Numbered from the stretch's first letter, positions 34,141 to 43,455 are shown. The stretch: DNA of 64,000 bases from Psychrobacter immobilis (GCF_904846285.1 NZ_CAJHAD010000008.1:1-64000); one strand, 5' to 3'. The notes: a model not told the origin generated them from the sequence alone. Translations and numbers: made by a program.

Positions 34141-34479
34141 TCACTTTCTCAAACGCTTCTTCAACAAGTGATCAAATATAAACGGACCAAATGGTAAAAA
34201 TGAGCCAAGCACACCTGCAGGCATTGCCCACAGCGGCATTTTTATTTTGCTAGTCGCGACCAGCAGCATCAGGATATAGGCGATAAATAGTGCTCCATGT
34301 GCCATACCGATATATTTCACCGCTTCGGGAATACCCAGCATATATTTTAGAGGCATAGCGACACCAAGCAATAATAAAAAAGACGTGCCTTCTAAGTAAC
34401 CCATGATAGTAAGGTTTTTGAGGGCAGAATTTTGCCCTTTTGTTAGGGTAGGCAGAGTGGATGGCTGAGCTTGCAACAC
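34141..34479 (-). CDS. DUF3817 family membrane protein
   Basis: A 112-residue inner-membrane protein of the DUF3817 family (related to B. subtilis YdzA), function unknown. Three hydrophobic segments lie at about 25-45, 58-75 and 82-100. Family marks are MGYLEGTSFLLLLGVAMPLKY (about 26-46), the AHGALFIAYI segment, and the final GSFLPFGPFIFDHLLKKR. It starts with GTG, preceded by AGAGGA eight bases upstream. It is the last gene of a long minus-strand run, 45 bp after xerD. Confidence 0.85.
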   Translation of the reverse strand: MLQAQPSTLPTLTKGQNSALKNLTIMGYLEGTSFLLLLGVAMPLKYMLGIPEAVKYIGMAHGALFIAYILMLLVATSKIKMPLWAMPAGVLGSFLPFGPFIFDHLLKKRLRK

Positions 34480-34523
34480 GTTTTATTCCTCTTACAATCA
34501 TCAATAGATCTTTAGTTCCAACT

Positions 34524-35462
34524 TTAACCGCGCGGATGGTGCTCGGCATGCAGCTTCTGCAATCTCGCCGTCGCCACGTGGGTATAAATTTGCGTCGTTG
34601 ATAAATCACTATGCCCAAGTAATAACTGCACGCTACGCAAGTCCGCACCATGATTAAGTAGATGGGTCGCAAAAGCGTGACGTAAGGTATGCGGCGATAA
34701 CTCTTTATCGATACTGGCAACTTTGGCGTATTTCTTTAATAGATACCAAAAGTTTTGCCGCGTCATATAGCCGCCTTGCGCGGTTAAAAACACCGCTTGG
34801 CAATTGCCCGATTTTAAATGCGCAATCAAATCACCACGAGCATGTGTTAGATAGTCTTCTAGTGCATCTGCTGCATATTCACCTAATGGCACCAGTCGGG
34901 TTTTATTGCCTTTACCGGTAATTTGTAGCCAGCCAGAATTTAGGTTTACTTGTTCAAGCGAGAGGTTAATTAGCTCGCTGACCCGTAGACCACAAGCATA
35001 GAGCACCTCTAACATGGCTTTATCACGCAGTCCGAGTGCCGTGCTAGTATCAGGCGCAGCAAGCAGATTATCGACATCCGCCTCGCTTAAGTCTTTTGGC
35101 AGTGGACGGCCTAATTTGGGGCTTTTGATACGCTCGCACGGATTGTCCTCGCGCAGATTACTGGCAATCATCCAAAGGTAGAACTGGCGCAAGCTTGAGA
35201 GCATACGTGCTTGCGTGCGCGGCGTTTTGCCGTCTTGGGTAAGGGTTGATAGACAGTGCAGCACGTCTTCAGGTTGCCATTTCGTCAGCGCGATAGGATT
35301 GGTCAACTCGCAAGAACGCAAATCGCGCACATAAGCGTTACGCGTCCGCGTTGCAAGCCCGCGGGCAAGCATCGCTTGACGAAACTCGGTGATATAAGTA
35401 GGTTCATCATCAACGGCTAGCGCTTTAGGTTGGCGCTGTTGCACAGCACGGTCGCGGCTCAT
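34524..35462 (-). CDS. xerD: Tyrosine recombinase XerD
   Basis: With XerC it resolves chromosome dimers at dif, controlled by FtsK. A 312-residue tyrosine recombinase with the N-terminal SAM-like core-binding domain (about 22-108) and a complete catalytic set: Arg160 (ACGLRVSEL), a Lys in GKGNK (about 184-187), His258 and Arg261 (HTLRHAFATH), His284 (LGHSDLSTT) and the nucleophile Tyr293 (QIYTHV). The ending LHAEHHPRG is characteristic of XerD rather than XerC or phage integrases. The variable N-terminal 20 residues are extra. It lies in a cellular operon, not next to phage genes. Confidence 0.92.
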   Translation of the reverse strand: MSRDRAVQQRQPKALAVDDEPTYITEFRQAMLARGLATRTRNAYVRDLRSCELTNPIALTKWQPEDVLHCLSTLTQDGKTPRTQARMLSSLRQFYLWMIASNLREDNPCERIKSPKLGRPLPKDLSEADVDNLLAAPDTSTALGLRDKAMLEVLYACGLRVSELINLSLEQVNLNSGWLQITGKGNKTRLVPLGEYAADALEDYLTHARGDLIAHLKSGNCQAVFLTAQGGYMTRQNFWYLLKKYAKVASIDKELSPHTLRHAFATHLLNHGADLRSVQLLLGHSDLSTTQIYTHVATARLQKLHAEHHPRG

Positions 35463-35500
35463 AATTTGATACTCAATGATTAATTATCAATTATTAAATA

Positions 35501-36727
35501 TTAGGCAGCTTCTAAGCACCATAATGAGGTGACTTCCGCACTACGCGCTGCAAATAGCGGATCGGTATTATCTTGGCTGCGACCATGCTTAGATTTGGTA
35601 TCGAGACGATATTTTACTTTCAAACCACTATTAGCAAACCAGCCTAATAATTCCTCACGAGTGCGTAATTGTAAATGCTCAGCCAAATCTGACAGAATCA
35701 ACCAGACTTCTCCTTGCTTAGCTAAATGAGATTTCGCGCCTTGCAAAAATCCACGCAGCATTGCACTGTTGGCATCATAAACGGCGTACTCTAACGGCGA
35801 GCTGGGCTTAGCAGGCAACCAAGGCGGATTACAGACAATTAAATTGGCAAGTGGCGCATCAGTCGGATAAAGGTCTGCTTGCTGTAACTGCACGTTAGCT
35901 AGCCCTTGGCGCATAAAATTTTCGCTGGCGCAGGCCAAAGCACGCGGATTTAAGTCGGTGGCAATTACCTGATTTACACCGCGCTGCGCTAATATAATAG
36001 CCAGCAAGCCAGTGCCCGTACCAATATCATAGGCGACATCATGAATTTTTGGTAATGGCGCATCGAGCAATAGCTGTACATACTCATGGCGGGTTGGTGC
36101 AAAAACGCCATAATGCGGGAATATCGATAGGCCTAAACTTTCAATTGGGACGCCTTTTTCGCGCCACTGTGCTGCGCCAAGCGCCCCTTGCAAATCACGA
36201 AACGACAGTACACATGACTCTTTCAGCTCGCCAAAAGCAGCTATACAAGCTGCACTGACATCGGGAGCGCGGCGTAACTGGCTGACATAATTGGCATCAA
36301 GCTCTAATAGCAAGCGGCTTAATATGCGCGCACGCTGCGCTTGGATTTGGCGCTGCTGATGAAATAAGTTGGGAATGTCTTTGGATAACTCTGAAGATTC
36401 AACTGCAGTTTTATTAGACTTAGCAGATTGATTTGCTGCTTTTTTTATTTTACGCTGCTCAGAGCGCTCATTGGTACGCTCAATACGTCGGTTGAGCGCT
36501 TGTAGCAATTGCTTGGCATTATGAAAGTCACCGCGCCACAGTAATGAAGTGCCTTCGCAAGCCAAACGGTAAGCCTCATCTGCGGTCGTTTTATCATCAA
36601 TCAATACAATACGGGCAGGCGGCATATGATTGCTTTCCGACAACCAGCGGGCTTGATGTAAGGTTTCGTTTCCGTCTTTGTTTTCCTGCCACTGCACATA
36701 CTGCTTTTGGGTTGCTAACACGCTATC
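35501..36727 (-). CDS. Class I SAM-dependent methyltransferase (HemK/RlmG-like NPPW motif)
   Basis: A methyltransferase of about 408 residues, substrate unknown. The catalytic domain (about 200-408) has YDIGTGTGLLAIILAQRG (motif I), ATDLNPRALACASENF (motif II) and LIVCNPPWLPA (motif IV, NPPW). NPPW/NPPY is typical of enzymes acting on planar nitrogens of bases or on glutamine amides. The N-terminal 190 residues are family-specific, with a Lys/Ser-rich linker (about 85-115). I choose the GTG at 36727, with AAGG eight bases upstream; a TTG at 36766 also opens the frame. It sits between tusA and xerD on the same strand. Confidence 0.75.
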   Translation of the reverse strand, partial: DSVLATQKQYVQWQENKDGNETLHQARWLSESNHMPPARIVLIDDKTTADEAYRLACEGTSLLWRGDFHNAKQLLQALNRRIERTNERSEQRKIKKAANQSAKSNKTAVESSELSKDIPNLFHQQRQIQAQRARILSRLLLELDANYVSQLRRAPDVSAACIAAFGELKESCVLSFRDLQGALGAAQWREKGVPIESLGLSIFPHYGVFAPTRHEYVQLLLDAPLPKIHDVAYDIGTGTGLLAIILAQRGVNQVIATDLNPRALACASENFMRQGLANVQLQQADLYPTDAPLANLIVCNPPWLPAKPSSPLEYAVYDANSAMLRGFLQGAKSHLAKQGEVWLILSDLAEHLQLRTREELLGWFANSGLKVKYRLDTKSKHGRSQDNTDPLFAARSAEVTSLWCLEAA

Positions 36728-36862
36728 TACCTTTAATTTGTGAATGATATGTTTCGTACAAAGCAAAGATATCTTGATGCTATTACTGCTGTTACATTTA
36801 TTAATGTACTGACGTTCTTAGTGCTCTTAGGTTACTAATGCTCTAGGGTCAATCAAATACAT

Positions 36863-37189
36863 TTAAGCATTCTTTTTCTTGACCAAATAACGATAAAGCG
36901 TGGCGCTGATAGGCGCGTTATTATCGTCAGCAACTGTGATTTCATCGGGATCGACATTTAAAGGTACATTTTTAGCAAGCGTTTCTTGCTTTACAAGCTC
37001 ATGCCCCAAATGACGGCAAAAATTAGGAATATCGCGAGTGGTCGCAGGGTCGGTCGCGAGTATCTCAATCACCGCACCGGCTTCGGCTTTACGAATGATT
37101 CGATGCAGCATCATCACTGGCTCAGGGCAAATAAGCCCTTGAGTATCTAGATGATGTTGAATCGTGCTATCAGGTATTGAAGTAGTCAT
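36863..37189 (-). CDS. tusA: Sulfurtransferase TusA-like protein
   Basis: A small sulfur carrier that accepts persulfide sulfur from IscS and passes it on for tRNA wobble-uridine thiolation (2-thiouridine) or other pathways. The key motif [16 protein letters not shown] holds Cys21 in the usual C-P-x-P, and the later [20 protein letters not shown] is standard. It has 108 residues, slightly longer than E. coli TusA (81) because of N- and C-terminal tails (ending LVKKKNA). It is in a minus-strand run with the methyltransferase downstream. Confidence 0.9.
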   Translation of the reverse strand: MTTSIPDSTIQHHLDTQGLICPEPVMMLHRIIRKAEAGAVIEILATDPATTRDIPNFCRHLGHELVKQETLAKNVPLNVDPDEITVADDNNAPISATLYRYLVKKKNA

Positions 37190-37269
37190 AGTCGTCGTTT
37201 TAAATTAATAAAATGTGGTTAAATTTTTTTGCTATCTTATTGCTTAGCATTATTTTCTGTTCAGCTGTT

Positions 37270-37749
37270 TTACGCTTCTTCAGCGATTTCAGTGTCTTCT
37301 TCAGTTTCTAAAAAGTCAAAAAAGCGCTTAAAGCTAACTTTGAATAAAAATGCCACCCCAAGCCAACAAGATAGTCCCAACCAAGCAGTATCGGCAAATA
37401 AAAGCCCGCCAACCAATATGATCGTCGATACGCCAATACTCATAGCAATCATCGATGGCTGATTTAAGCGATAACGATAAATAACCAACGCATCATAGAT
37501 AGTAATAGGAATCGTGAGCGCAACCAAGGCATAGGGCAAGTTATAGAAGAGTTGATAAAGCAATTGATTGTCATGAAAGGCTTTGATACTGGCAATGGTG
37601 CCAAAAACCATAAAGGCGAGAATAGCGGCATAAATAAGATAAATCGCTATTTGGTTTACTCGTTGAGCGCCTTTGATACGCGCAATCGCGAGCGGTGCAA
37701 AGCCACGTTGCGACTTGTTTTGCAAAGATTGGTCTGAGACAGTGGTCAT
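37270..37749 (-). CDS. Conserved four-helix membrane protein, unknown function
   Basis: A 159-residue inner-membrane protein I cannot name. Four hydrophobic segments lie at about 35-53, 66-84, 95-115 and 118-136, with short loops. It has a basic, polar N-terminal tail (SLQNKSQRGFAPLAIARIKG) and an acidic C-terminal tail (ETEEDTEIAEEA). No enzymatic motif is seen. It sits between tusA and ruvX on the same strand, with gaps of 80 bp and 74 bp, so co-transcription is likely. Confidence 0.7.
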   Translation of the reverse strand: MTTVSDQSLQNKSQRGFAPLAIARIKGAQRVNQIAIYLIYAAILAFMVFGTIASIKAFHDNQLLYQLFYNLPYALVALTIPITIYDALVIYRYRLNQPSMIAMSIGVSTIILVGGLLFADTAWLGLSCWLGVAFLFKVSFKRFFDFLETEEDTEIAEEA

Positions 37750-37823
37750 ATTAATCAGTCATTTATTCGTTTAGATGATATAGCAAAGAGGCGCGGTATG
37801 TTAGCAATGGACTTACTGCTATC

Positions 37824-38336
37824 TTAATCCGCTTTAATCGCGTCGATGGCGATACTGCTACTGGGATCAGCAAAGTAAGTCGACATCAGGATGCAGGCGG
37901 AGATATCATCAATTGGGTCGCGCTCGTTTTTAATCCAGCCGTTTTCCCACGCAATTTCGCGTGCTGCCACTGAAGTTAGACGCTCATCGCAAAGACTCAC
38001 AACTACCGGCAGATGCTGCTCCATAACTCTATGGGCTAAGCGGCGAGCAAATTTGTGCGCCCGCTTGGACAGCATTGAGCTGCTACCATCCATATTCAGT
38101 GGCAATCCGACCACCACTTTTGCCACGCCCCAAACTTTGATAATACCGAGCAGATTATCCCAATCAGGCTGACCGTTATTCATCGCCAAGATATCAAAGG
38201 CACGCGCAGTCTCGGTAATGGTATTACCTAACGCCATGCCCATCTTTTTGACCCCATAATCGAGTGCCAAAATAAGATGCGGCTTAATGGCTGGTTCGAC
38301 AGCTGTCGTATCTGTTATAAGCGTGCTATCTACCAT
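37824..38336 (-). CDS. ruvX: Putative Holliday junction resolvase / pre-16S rRNA nuclease YqgF
   Basis: An RNase H-fold nuclease; in E. coli YqgF is required for processing the 5' end of 16S rRNA. Fold landmarks are the first strand LALDYGVKKMGMALG (about 23-37, catalytic Asp in LDYG), the central VVVGLPLNMDGS (about 74-85) and SLCDERLTSVAA (about 114-125). The N-terminal 20 residues, mostly Thr/Val, are an extension relative to the 138-residue E. coli protein. It follows yqgE by 72 bp, a pairing common in gammaproteobacteria. Confidence 0.93.
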   Translation of the reverse strand: MVDSTLITDTTAVEPAIKPHLILALDYGVKKMGMALGNTITETARAFDILAMNNGQPDWDNLLGIIKVWGVAKVVVGLPLNMDGSSSMLSKRAHKFARRLAHRVMEQHLPVVVSLCDERLTSVAAREIAWENGWIKNERDPIDDISACILMSTYFADPSSSIAIDAIKAD

Positions 38337-38408
38337 AATCAGGGGTGTTTCCTATTTCTGTCTTCATTAAGCAAATGCTGCTAAGTATATAGTACTCAAT
38401 ATATAACG

Positions 38409-38972
38409 CTAGGCATGACCGATATCGCTGCTTAAATAGTCAAAATTAACGCCAATCTTATCGGCAGCGATTTGCCAACGTTCTTCAAATGGCGTATCAA
38501 ACAATAAGTTTAAATCAGCAGGGCAGACGAGCCAGTCGCCGTTATTGAGCTCTTGGTCGAGCTGTTTTTTACCCCAACTGGCATGACCTAAGCACAGCTG
38601 ATAATGCCCAACACCTTGACCGGCGGCGATACGTTTTAGGATATCTTGACTGGTAGTGATACATACGTTTTCTGATATTGCAAAAGACGATGCCCATTCT
38701 GGCTGACCCGTATGCAGGACAAAGCCGACTTCTGGATACATAGGACCACCTTCTAGCGCCACATCTTCCATCACTTGTGGGTCAGTCACTTCAATGTCTA
38801 AATCCTCTAACAGTTTGCCCACGCGCGACTGCTCTAATGGCCGATTGACCATCAGTCCGAGTGCCCCGTGTTTATCGTGACGACAGATATAAATCAGCGC
38901 CTGCTCAAACCGTGGGTCTGACAGCTCGGGTGCCGCAATTAAGAAATGATGGGTCAAATTGGCTTTGGACAT
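38409..38972 (-). CDS. yqgE: YqgE/AlgH family protein (UPF0301)
   Basis: A 187-residue member of the YqgE/AlgH family. Its molecular role is unknown; AlgH in Pseudomonas has been tied to regulation of alginate and other traits. The opening [27 protein letters not shown] (about 5-31, outlined) contains the family's hallmark LIAAP-x-L-x-D-P-x-[12 protein letters not shown] (about 35-45) and [13 protein letters not shown] (about 75-87) are also conserved. Length equals that of E. coli YqgE. It lies upstream of ruvX and downstream of recN on the same strand. Confidence 0.93.
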   Translation of the reverse strand: MSKANLTHHFLIAAPELSDPRFEQALIYICRHDKHGALGLMVNRPLEQSRVGKLLEDLDIEVTDPQVMEDVALEGGPMYPEVGFVLHTGQPEWASSFAISENVCITTSQDILKRIAAGQGVGHYQLCLGHASWGKKQLDQELNNGDWLVCPADLNLLFDTPFEERWQIAADKIGVNFDYLSSDIGHA

Positions 38973-39104
38973 AGCAAAAAACGCAACCTAATGTAAATGG
39001 TAAAATAACAGAGATGACACACCACTATATGGCGATACTGAGTAAAAAATCAACCAAAGCAAATATTTAGCGCTTATTCAACATTAATGGTGCACCGTAG
39101 ATGT

Positions 39105-40784
39105 TTATTTAACATCGGTCAATAAACTACGCGCATGTTCACGGGTGACATCAGTAATGGTCACACCGCCAGACATACGTGCCAGCTCATCGACTTGAGC
39201 ACTATCGGTCAATATTAATAGCTCGCTTTCGGTTTGTTCATCATGATGTTTTTGTACCAAGATATGTTGGTGCGCTTGTGCCGCAACTTGTGCTTGGTGG
39301 GTAATAGCCAGCAGCTGCTGCGTCTGCCCAAGCGCGCGTAATAACTCACCGACCACTTGCGCGGTGCCGCCACTGATGCCAACGTCCACTTCATCAAAGA
39401 CGAGCATCGGCTTGGCGGCATTATTATCAGCATTGGTCGCTTGCAATACTTGCATCACCAGTGCCATCCGTGACAGCTCACCGCCCGAGGCAATCTTGTG
39501 TAATGGCTGCATCGGCATACCGACGTTGGCGCTAAATAATAAATCGATATCATAGCAGCCTTGCGCACTATATTGGCTCGTATCGGCCTTTTTGGTAAAC
39601 ACAAACTCGCAGCGGGCGTTGGGCAGGGCAAGCGGTTGTAATTGCTTAATCAGCTGCTTACTGACAATCGGCGCCGCTTTTGAGCGCTCTTTATTTAACT
39701 GCGTTGCGAGCGTGAGATAGTCTTGCCATGCTTGCTCGATTTGCGCCGCCATCGCATCGCTGCTTGGCTCGTTTTCTAATTGTGCTAATTGTGCTTCCCA
39801 ACCTTTTGCTTCATCGATTAAATCATTTGCTGGCAAGCCATGCTTACGTGACAAACGATGCCCGAGACTGATTAAGCTATCGAGTGTTTGCAGGCGCTCA
39901 GGGTCAGGTAGCTGTTGCTCAGCATAATCCGATAGTAAGCCTGTGACCTCAGTGATTTGCTGTTGTGCTAAATGCAACTGTTCGGAAGCCTGCTCAAAGG
40001 TTTGACTGACGCTCATTTGGTTGTCACAAAGCTTAATCGCTTGTCCGAGCAAGGTCATGACATCAGGCTCATCGGTATCATTATCGAGTAGGTGCAAGCC
40101 GTGACTGGCCTCTTGCATTAATGCCTCGATATTAGATAGCTCTTCGTGCTCGGCTTCAACTTCTGCATAATCAACGGCGAGTAGTGGCTCAATGTCGGCA
40201 AGCTGGCTTTGCAACAACTGCATACGGTCTTGGCGTTGGGCTTCGCGGCTAGCGATATCAGCAGCTCGGCGTTTGAGCTGCTGATAAGCTTGATAGCTGC
40301 TGGCCGTTTGTTCTGCAAGTGGCGTGATTTGTGCCATCTCGTCCAGCCATTGCACCACAAACTGCGGCTTAAGTAATGCTTGCTGGGCATGTTGACTATG
40401 AATATTAACCAGTAAGGCGCCCAAACTTTTAAGCTCCGCCAAGCTGACCGGCGTGCCATTTAACCACGCTTTTGAGCGCCCTGTATTACTAAGCTGACGA
40501 CGAATCAACACTTCAGGTTCTTCTAATGGACGCTCATGTTTGGCAAACCATTCGGCAACGACGTCATTATTTTCCACATCAAACTGGGCATAAATATCGG
40601 CGTGCGCAGCGCCGTGTCTGACCATCGCACTGTCGGCGCGCTCGCCTGCACATAAAGATAGTGCATCCAATAATAACGACTTGCCAGCACCCGTCTCACC
40701 GGTGATGACATTGAAGCCTTCAGCCACACTCAGCTCATGCTGAGCAATCAATGCAAACTGATGTAAAGTTAATGATACGAGCAT
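39105..40784 (-). CDS. recN: DNA repair protein RecN
   Basis: An SMC-like ATPase acting in double-strand-break repair, holding or aligning DNA ends with RecA. Walker A GETGAGKS is at about 29-36. Long coiled-coil arms occupy about 150-350, and the C-terminal ABC half has HKIASGGELSRMALVMQVL (about 433-451, signature) and MLVFDEVDVGISGGTA (Walker B). The start is the ATG at 40784, with GAGG six bases upstream, giving MLVSLTLHQFALI. I see no E. coli-type LexA box upstream; Moraxellaceae generally lack canonical LexA (established for Acinetobacter). Confidence 0.94.
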   Translation of the reverse strand: MLVSLTLHQFALIAQHELSVAEGFNVITGETGAGKSLLLDALSLCAGERADSAMVRHGAAHADIYAQFDVENNDVVAEWFAKHERPLEEPEVLIRRQLSNTGRSKAWLNGTPVSLAELKSLGALLVNIHSQHAQQALLKPQFVVQWLDEMAQITPLAEQTASSYQAYQQLKRRAADIASREAQRQDRMQLLQSQLADIEPLLAVDYAEVEAEHEELSNIEALMQEASHGLHLLDNDTDEPDVMTLLGQAIKLCDNQMSVSQTFEQASEQLHLAQQQITEVTGLLSDYAEQQLPDPERLQTLDSLISLGHRLSRKHGLPANDLIDEAKGWEAQLAQLENEPSSDAMAAQIEQAWQDYLTLATQLNKERSKAAPIVSKQLIKQLQPLALPNARCEFVFTKKADTSQYSAQGCYDIDLLFSANVGMPMQPLHKIASGGELSRMALVMQVLQATNADNNAAKPMLVFDEVDVGISGGTAQVVGELLRALGQTQQLLAITHQAQVAAQAHQHILVQKHHDEQTESELLILTDSAQVDELARMSGGVTITDVTREHARSLLTDVK

Positions 40785-41353
40785 CAACGCCTCTCATGGC
40801 AGACAATGAACTTCACCAATTATGCTGATAATTCATGTCTAAAATAGGTAAATAAGGAAATAAACGGCTTTGGTTAATGGTGCTAATGAGATAAAGGAGA
40901 TTGGCAAATATTATGGTGGCAAAAGACAGTAAATACAAATTTTAAAGGTAATCAAAGTTGGTCGTGCATTTAATAATAAAGCAAACTTTCCTAGTCGCTG
41001 TAACAAACTTTATAGATATAATGTGGTAGCATAATCTCACATAATGATAAACTCTTACCACCAGATTTTCATACAATCTGTGCTACAAGGTTGGTCTTAT
41101 AGATAAACAAAGACAGCACTATGACGGTCAAAGTCAGAGGTGCATAAATATTTCAGACAATGTAAGCTCAGCCGGATGCTATCTTTAGTTGTTAGTGACA
41201 TTAAGCTGAATATAGTGTTAGTCGTTAAAAATTAGTCATTAAAAAGAGGTTGTTTAACTGTCATTTAGGCAGTGAATTAATCTCTAGTTTTTCAATTAGA
41301 TTTTTCAATTTGGTTTTTTAGTTTGGCAATAATTATTTGATAAGGAAGCCACT
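40785..41353. other. Gene-free divergent region recN / ppnP
   Basis: About 570 bp. It contains short direct repeats upstream of ppnP: a 14-bp pair of the form TTAGTCRTTAAAAA (about 41218-41246) and the 13-bp array at 41288-41326. Only very short frames (fewer than 12 codons) have ribosome sites. Confidence 0.5.
41288..41326. repeat. Degenerate 13-bp tandem array, three units
   Basis: Three units: TTTTTCAATTAGA (41288-41300), TTTTTCAATTTGG (41301-41313), TTTTTTAGTTTGG (41314-41326). It lies directly ahead of the ppnP leader. Confidence 0.6.
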
Positions 41354-41689
41354 ATGACAGCGGCGCAATTTACCAATGTAACAGTCAATGCTCAAGCCAC
41401 GATATCTTACGATGGTCGTTGCTCAAGCCACACCATTATGTTTGAGGACGGTCGCCATAAAACGTTAGGAGTTATTTTGCCTTGCGACAATTTGGTCGAA
41501 CACTATCACTTTAGCACCAATACCTCTGAACGTATCGAAATCATCAGCGGTGAGTGTGAGGTCAAAATAAACGGTGAAGAAGAATTCAGCTACTACCGCG
41601 CAGGACAGTCATTCGTGGTCGAAGGCAATAGTGGCTTTAACTTACGCACGGAAGAAATCGTGCAGTATATCTGTCATTTAGAAGGGTAA
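41354..41689 (+). CDS. ppnP: Pyrimidine/purine nucleoside phosphorylase PpnP
   Basis: A small cupin-fold enzyme that phosphorolyses several nucleosides to base and ribose-1-phosphate (E. coli YaiE/PpnP). Family marks are ISYDGRCSSHTIMFEDGRHKTLGVILP (about 18-44, in outline; YDG and KTLGV are diagnostic), then TSERIEIISGECEVKI and the ending with FVVEGNSGFNL. It has 111 residues against 94 in E. coli, the extra residues being an N-terminal segment. The ribosome site AAGGAAG is clear. It is a single gene. Confidence 0.9.
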   Translation: MTAAQFTNVTVNAQATISYDGRCSSHTIMFEDGRHKTLGVILPCDNLVEHYHFSTNTSERIEIISGECEVKINGEEEFSYYRAGQSFVVEGNSGFNLRTEEIVQYICHLEG

Positions 41690-41914
41690 GCCGGCTAGAA
41701 CATCTTGTTATTAAAGGCGTCAAGAGCCGTTGTATGACCCTTTTAATTAAGTACTTTAAAAGAGATAAATCTTAAATAAGGTTTATTTCTTTTTTTTGAC
41801 GATTTTTTTAATAATAATATTTCGTTTAGCCGCTGATTAGTTGCTACAATTATCGCTATATTTTTCTTCTTTATCGCCAAGTGCGATATCCACTTTATAA
41901 TCAGTAGGCCTATT
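41690..41914. other. Short gap before rlmB
   Basis: AT-rich promoter region with no open frame. I did not find a clear hairpin terminator for ppnP. Confidence 0.4.
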
Positions 41915-42685
41915 ATGGCAAAACCCAGCTATTTCTATGGCATTCATGCGATTGATGCCTTACTCGAACACCGTCCTCTTGATGGACTCAGCTTGTTTGT
42001 CCAGCAAGGACGCGAGGCTGACAGTAACGTGCAAGCGATTATGGCGCAAGCACGTGATAATGGCATTAGTATTCAACCGACGCAAAAAGACAAACTTACG
42101 CAACTGTGTGGCAGCCCGCAGCATCAAGGTGTAGTGCTTAATGCGCGCCCGTTAGGTTTCGCTGATGAAGGTTTGCTCGATATCCTTGCTAGCCGTGAGC
42201 AGTGTTTATTGTTGGTGCTTGATCAAATTACCGATGCGCATAACTTTGGCGCGTGTTTGCGCACAGCCGTAGCAATGGGCGTTGATGCCGTCATTTGTCC
42301 AAAACACCATGCGGCAAGCTTGACGCCAACCGTTGCTAAAGTATCGGTAGGGGCGGCAGAGATGATGCCTATCGTTAGTGTGACCAATTTGGCCCGTACG
42401 CTAACCAAGATTAAAAACGCTGGTGTATTTGTCTTTGGTACTGCTTTAAACGCAGATGCTAAGCCAATACACGAGGCAGATTTGACCGGTAAAACTGCTA
42501 TTATTATGGGCTCAGAGGGTGAGGGCATGCGTCGCCTGACTATGGATAGCTGCGATGAGCTGGTTTATATTCCGATGTCAGGCAACGAGCATGGTAACTT
42601 ACAAAGCTTAAATGTGAGTGTTGCTACCGGTATGGCGCTCTACGAGATTAATCGGCAGCGGACTTTAGCTGATGGGCAAGCGTAA
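41915..42685 (+). CDS. rlmB: 23S rRNA (guanosine-2'-O)-methyltransferase RlmB
   Basis: A SPOUT (TrmH-like) enzyme that 2'-O-methylates G2251 of 23S rRNA in the peptidyl-transferase P loop. The N-terminal substrate-binding domain begins YFYGIHAIDALLEHRP (about 6-21). The knotted catalytic domain has DQITDAHNFGACLRTA (motif 1, about 104-119), IIMGSEGEGMRRL (motif 2, about 194-206) and IPMSGNEHGNLQSLNVSVATG (motif 3, outlined). Its 256 residues are near the norm. Its 3' end overlaps the convergent coaE gene by 38 bp. Confidence 0.95.
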   Translation: MAKPSYFYGIHAIDALLEHRPLDGLSLFVQQGREADSNVQAIMAQARDNGISIQPTQKDKLTQLCGSPQHQGVVLNARPLGFADEGLLDILASREQCLLLVLDQITDAHNFGACLRTAVAMGVDAVICPKHHAASLTPTVAKVSVGAAEMMPIVSVTNLARTLTKIKNAGVFVFGTALNADAKPIHEADLTGKTAIIMGSEGEGMRRLTMDSCDELVYIPMSGNEHGNLQSLNVSVATGMALYEINRQRTLADGQA

Positions 42686-43337
42686 GATAGTCTTGGTGTA
42701 AGGGCTTAAGCTGTACATATAGCGCCGCAAGATCGCTCTCGTTGAGCACCACATCATCCGCATGACGATTACGTTCTTCGCGGCTCAGCTGATTGACCAT
42801 AATGGCTTTAATCTTTTGCACGCTTTGCTCATCACGCTGAGTCGCACGCGCAAGCTGGGTGTCCTCAGTGGCATCCATCACCAAAATACGGTGGCATAAA
42901 TTGGCAAGACCAGCTTCCGCCGCCTCAATCAGCAGTGGCGCTGACAGCACCACATAAGGTGATGTACTGGCTGCTAGTTGTAGTTTTGCAGCTTCACGTA
43001 TCGCTGGATGGGTGATTGCTTCAAGCTCAATCAGAGCCTCAGGATGAGTAAAGACATGGGTGCGCACAGCAGCGCGATCCATTTCACCATCGGCCTTTAA
43101 TACCCAATCACCAAATTTTCTCTTGATTTTTCGTAAAGTGGTACTACCTTTAGCGACAACTTGATGAGCAATCACATCCGCATCAATAATATCAATCCCT
43201 TGCTGAGCGAACCAATTGCTTGCCGCCGATTTGCCACTGCCGATACCACCGGTTAAACCAATGACCAATGTCTTACTTTTGGCTTGGTGAGGCTGTGGTT
43301 GAAAGGAATAAGATAAAGATGAGGCATAATTTGACAT
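42648..43337 (-). CDS. coaE: Dephospho-CoA kinase
   Basis: Catalyses the last step of coenzyme A synthesis, phosphorylating dephospho-CoA at the 3' hydroxyl of the ribose. The P-loop GGIGSGKS (about 30-37) is followed by IDIIDADVIAHQVV (about 49-62), the conserved D-A-D that binds substrate, and by VVLSAPLLIEA (lid region, about 130). An N-terminal tail of about 22 polar residues precedes the first strand and may be dispensable. It is the last gene of pilB-pilC-pilD-coaE, a common gammaproteobacterial arrangement, and overlaps convergent rlmB by 38 bp. Confidence 0.95.
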   Translation of the reverse strand: MSNYASSLSYSFQPQPHQAKSKTLVIGLTGGIGSGKSAASNWFAQQGIDIIDADVIAHQVVAKGSTTLRKIKRKFGDWVLKADGEMDRAAVRTHVFTHPEALIELEAITHPAIREAAKLQLAASTSPYVVLSAPLLIEAAEAGLANLCHRILVMDATEDTQLARATQRDEQSVQKIKAIMVNQLSREERNRHADDVVLNESDLAALYVQLKPLHQDYLTLAHQLKSAAD

Positions 43338-43455
43338 AATGATGACTTATTTAACCGATAAAAGAGGGATGACCGTAATACAGCAATAGCCTATTCTAGC
43401 AGGTTAAAGACCCTATTTTTAGAAATTCCAGGTCTACTTGCATGAGTATATAAGG

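Noticed and set aside
34250..34720. 156-codon minus-strand frame across xerD and the DUF3817 gene
   Set aside because: It overlaps two well-supported genes in another frame; Arg/Tyr-rich shadow sequence.
34524..35462. Phage or island integrase next to the AT-rich gene
   Set aside because: The C-terminal LHAEHHPRG and operon context identify housekeeping XerD; no att repeats were found around 32.9-34.1 kb.
40785..40860. LexA (SOS) box upstream of recN
   Set aside because: No CTGT-N8-ACAG pattern is present; canonical LexA is generally missing in this family.
40912..40945. Ten-codon frame behind AAGGAG upstream of ppnP
   Set aside because: The ribosome site is 13 bases from the ATG and the product would have only 10 residues.
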